A DNA stretch of 64,000 nucleotides from positions 1,736,001 to 1,800,000 of the forward strand of contig NZ_CP059067.1 of NCBI RefSeq assembly GCF_017795745.1, given 5' to 3'. Source of the stretch: Rhizobacter sp. AJA081-3 (GTDB lineage: Bacteria; Pseudomonadota; Gammaproteobacteria; Burkholderiales; Burkholderiaceae_C). Made by a program: the position numbers and the translations under genes. Numbering within the stretch: the first letter of the stretch is position 1; every line of letters begins with the position of its first letter. Of this stretch, positions 62,296 through 64,000 are shown piece after piece. The notes under the pieces were generated by a model that worked only from the letters and a program-made list of their open reading frames with translations, had not been told where the DNA came from and made no database searches.

Positions 62296-63126
62296 ATGTT
62301 CTGGCAGACCACCCGCTTCAGGATCGACCTCGCGCGCCCGCGCGTGATGGGCATCGTCAACGTCACGCCGGACTCGTTTTCCGACGGCGGCCGCCACGGC
62401 GACACGTCGACGGCACTGGCGCATTGCGAGCAACTGCTGGCCGAGGGCGCCGATATCCTCGATATCGGCGGCGAGTCGAGCCGCCCCGGCGCGGCGCCGG
62501 TGCCGCTGGCGCAGGAACTCTCGCGGGTGCTGCCGGTGATCCAGGGCGCTTTGCAGTTCGGCGTGCCGCTGTCGGTGGACACCGTGAAGCCCGAGGTGAT
62601 GCAGCGCGTGCTCGACCTCGGTGCCGACATCGTCAACGACATCAACGCGCTGCGCCTGCCTGGTGCGCTCGAGGCGGTGGCGGCCCACCCGCAATGCGGC
62701 GTCTGCCTGATGCACATGCATGGCGACCCGGCCACGATGCAGAGCCGACCAGCCTACGACGACGTGGTGGCCGAGGTGTCGGACTTCCTGCACGAGCGCG
62801 CCGCAGTGCTGCTGCGGCGGGGCGTGGGGCTTGAGCGCATCGTGTTCGACCCGGGTATCGGCTTCGGCAAGAGCGTGGCGCACAACCTCGAGTTGCTGCG
62901 CCGCCAGCGCGAGTTGCTGGCGCTGGGCCGGCCGCTGCTGCTGGGATGGTCGCGCAAATCCACGCTGGGCACGCTGACCGGCCGGCCGGTCGGCGAGCGG
63001 CTGGCGGCCAGCGTCGCGGCGGCGCTGGCTTCGGTGCAACTGGGGGCGCGCGTCGTTCGTGTGCACGATGTCGCGGCCACGGTCGACGCCCTGAAGGTGT
63101 GGGATGGCGCAGGACTGGGCGGCTGA
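62296..63126 (+). CDS. folP: Dihydropteroate synthase
   Basis: FolP condenses p-aminobenzoate with the pterin pyrophosphate in folate synthesis and is the sulfonamide target. The 276-residue TIM-barrel protein has both signatures: MGIVNVTPDSFSDGG near the N-terminus and GADILDIGGESSRPGA, plus CLMHMHGDP and FDPGIGFGK. It lies between ftsH and glmM, the usual order. Confidence 0.97.
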   Translation: MFWQTTRFRIDLARPRVMGIVNVTPDSFSDGGRHGDTSTALAHCEQLLAEGADILDIGGESSRPGAAPVPLAQELSRVLPVIQGALQFGVPLSVDTVKPEVMQRVLDLGADIVNDINALRLPGALEAVAAHPQCGVCLMHMHGDPATMQSRPAYDDVVAEVSDFLHERAAVLLRRGVGLERIVFDPGIGFGKSVAHNLELLRRQRELLALGRPLLLGWSRKSTLGTLTGRPVGERLAASVAAALASVQLGARVVRVHDVAATVDALKVWDGAGLGG

Positions 63127-63150
63127 CAGAATCGCCGCCGGAGGATTGAC

Positions 63151-64000
63151 ATGAGCAGAAACTACTTCGGCACCGACGGCATCCGCGGCACGGTCGGCCA
63201 GGGCGCGATCACCGCCGACTTCATGCTTCGCATCGGCCATGCCGTAGGCCGCGTGTTGCGGGCCAGCGAGACCCGCCCGACGGTGCTGATCGGCAAGGAC
63301 ACGCGCATCTCGGGCTACATGATCGAGTCGGCGCTGGAGGCCGGGTTCACCTCGGCTGGCGTTGATGTGCTGATGACCGGCCCGCTGCCCACGCCTGGCG
63401 TGGCCTACATGACCCGGGCGCTGCGCCTGAGCCTGGGCGTGGTGATCAGCGCTTCGCACAACCCCTTCGAGGACAACGGAATCAAGTTCTTCTCGGCGCG
63501 CGGCGAGAAGCTGCCCGATGCCTGGGAGCAGCAGGTCGAGTCCGAGCTCGAGAAGCCGGCGCAGTGGGTCGACTCCGCTCGCCTGGGCAAGGTGCGCAAG
63601 CTGGAAGACGCCCGCGGCCGCTACATCGAGTTCTGCAAGAGCACCTTCAGCAACGACCTGTCGCTCAAGGGCCTGAAGATCGTCGTCGATGCGGCGCATG
63701 GCGCAGCCTCGCGCGTGGCGCCGAACGTGTTCCACGAACTCGGCGCCGAGGTGATCGAGATCGGCTGCAGCCCCGACGGGCTGAACATCAATGCCGGTTT
63801 CGGCGCCACCGCACCGGCCGCCTTGGTGGCGGCCGTCAAGGAACACCATGCCGACTACGGCGTAGCGCTCGACGGCGATGCCGACCGGCTGCAGCTGGTC
63901 GATGCCGCCGGGCGCCTGTACAACGGCGACGAGCTGCTTTTCGTGATGGTGGCCGACCGACTGGCGCAAGCGCAGAGCGTGCCGGGCGCCGTGGGCACAT
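63151..64000 (+). CDS. glmM: Phosphoglucosamine mutase, N-terminal part
   Basis: GlmM converts glucosamine-6-phosphate to glucosamine-1-phosphate for cell-wall precursor synthesis. The first 283 codons are present and the gene runs off the window end. [13 protein letters not shown], the phosphoserine loop [13 protein letters not shown] (S102) and the metal loop [13 protein letters not shown] are intact. GGAGG at about 63140 precedes the ATG, 24 bases after the folP stop. Confidence 0.97.
   Translation, partial: MSRNYFGTDGIRGTVGQGAITADFMLRIGHAVGRVLRASETRPTVLIGKDTRISGYMIESALEAGFTSAGVDVLMTGPLPTPGVAYMTRALRLSLGVVISASHNPFEDNGIKFFSARGEKLPDAWEQQVESELEKPAQWVDSARLGKVRKLEDARGRYIEFCKSTFSNDLSLKGLKIVVDAAHGAASRVAPNVFHELGAEVIEIGCSPDGLNINAGFGATAPAALVAAVKEHHADYGVALDGDADRLQLVDAAGRLYNGDELLFVMVADRLAQAQSVPGAVGT

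Noticed and set aside
62194-63969. 591-codon minus-strand open frame opposite folP and glmM
   Set aside because: It crosses two real genes and a terminator on the other strand; shadow frame.

Overview
The window is GC-rich DNA from a betaproteobacterium, almost certainly a Burkholderiales of the Rubrivivax/Leptothrix/Methylibium type. The evidence is the synteny nuoLMN - Nudix - DUF1178, carAB-greA-yhbY-rlmE-ftsH-folP-glmM, the ccmABCDEFGH operon, an intracellular PHB depolymerase, and protein sequences that read as that order. The genus is inferred, not proven. Coding density is very high, most genes are core metabolism, and I see no IS element, phage, CRISPR array, tRNA or rRNA.

Layout. 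1-4.3 kb: end of the complex I operon (nuoL end, nuoM, nuoN), then a Nudix hydrolase and a DUF1178 protein. 4.3-9.4 kb: FAD-linked oxidase with DUF2069, YihY membrane protein, a PAS-PAS-GGDEF diguanylate cyclase and a DUF962 protein. 9.4-12.0 kb: metY with two coupled genes, and a CBS-pair protein. 12.0-17.0 kb: two chemoreceptors flanking aroC. 17.1-24.0 kb: RND efflux adaptor and pump, PHB depolymerase, GST, cupin. 24.0-31.2 kb: System I cytochrome c maturation operon (no ccmI) followed by a polyprenyl-phosphate sugar transferase. 31.2-42.6 kb: TldD/TldE protease pair, a GtsABCD-type glucose ABC transporter, a divergently transcribed GH5 lipoprotein and a TctDE-like two-component system. 42.6-49.2 kb: SnoaL-like protein, then sdaA-gcvP-gcvH-gcvT behind a tandem glycine riboswitch. 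49.2-53.3 kb: rlmD, acyltransferase, Bax inhibitor-1 protein, GlcG/HbpS-like protein. 53.3-64.0 kb: carAB, greA, DUF4149, yhbY, rlmE, ftsH, folP and the start of glmM.

How the parts work together. The riboswitch operon takes glycine to methylene-THF, CO2 and ammonia, and the attached serine deaminase drains serine to pyruvate. The 34-42.5 kb block looks like a small glucan/glucose unit: a lipid-anchored GH5 glucanase, a sugar importer divergent from it, and a two-component system next door. Operons are tightly packed, with repeated ATGA/GTGA/TTGA stop-start overlaps.

The signals most worth following are regulatory or architectural. They are an identical upstream element at the same distance from both chemoreceptor genes; -10 hexamers 6-9 nt from start codons (leaderless mRNAs), two of them inside 20-bp divergent gaps; a phage-fibre-like module inserted in the GH5 barrel; and two perfect hairpins between the sugar-binding-protein gene and its permeases. 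I found no clearly new defence or biosynthetic system here.
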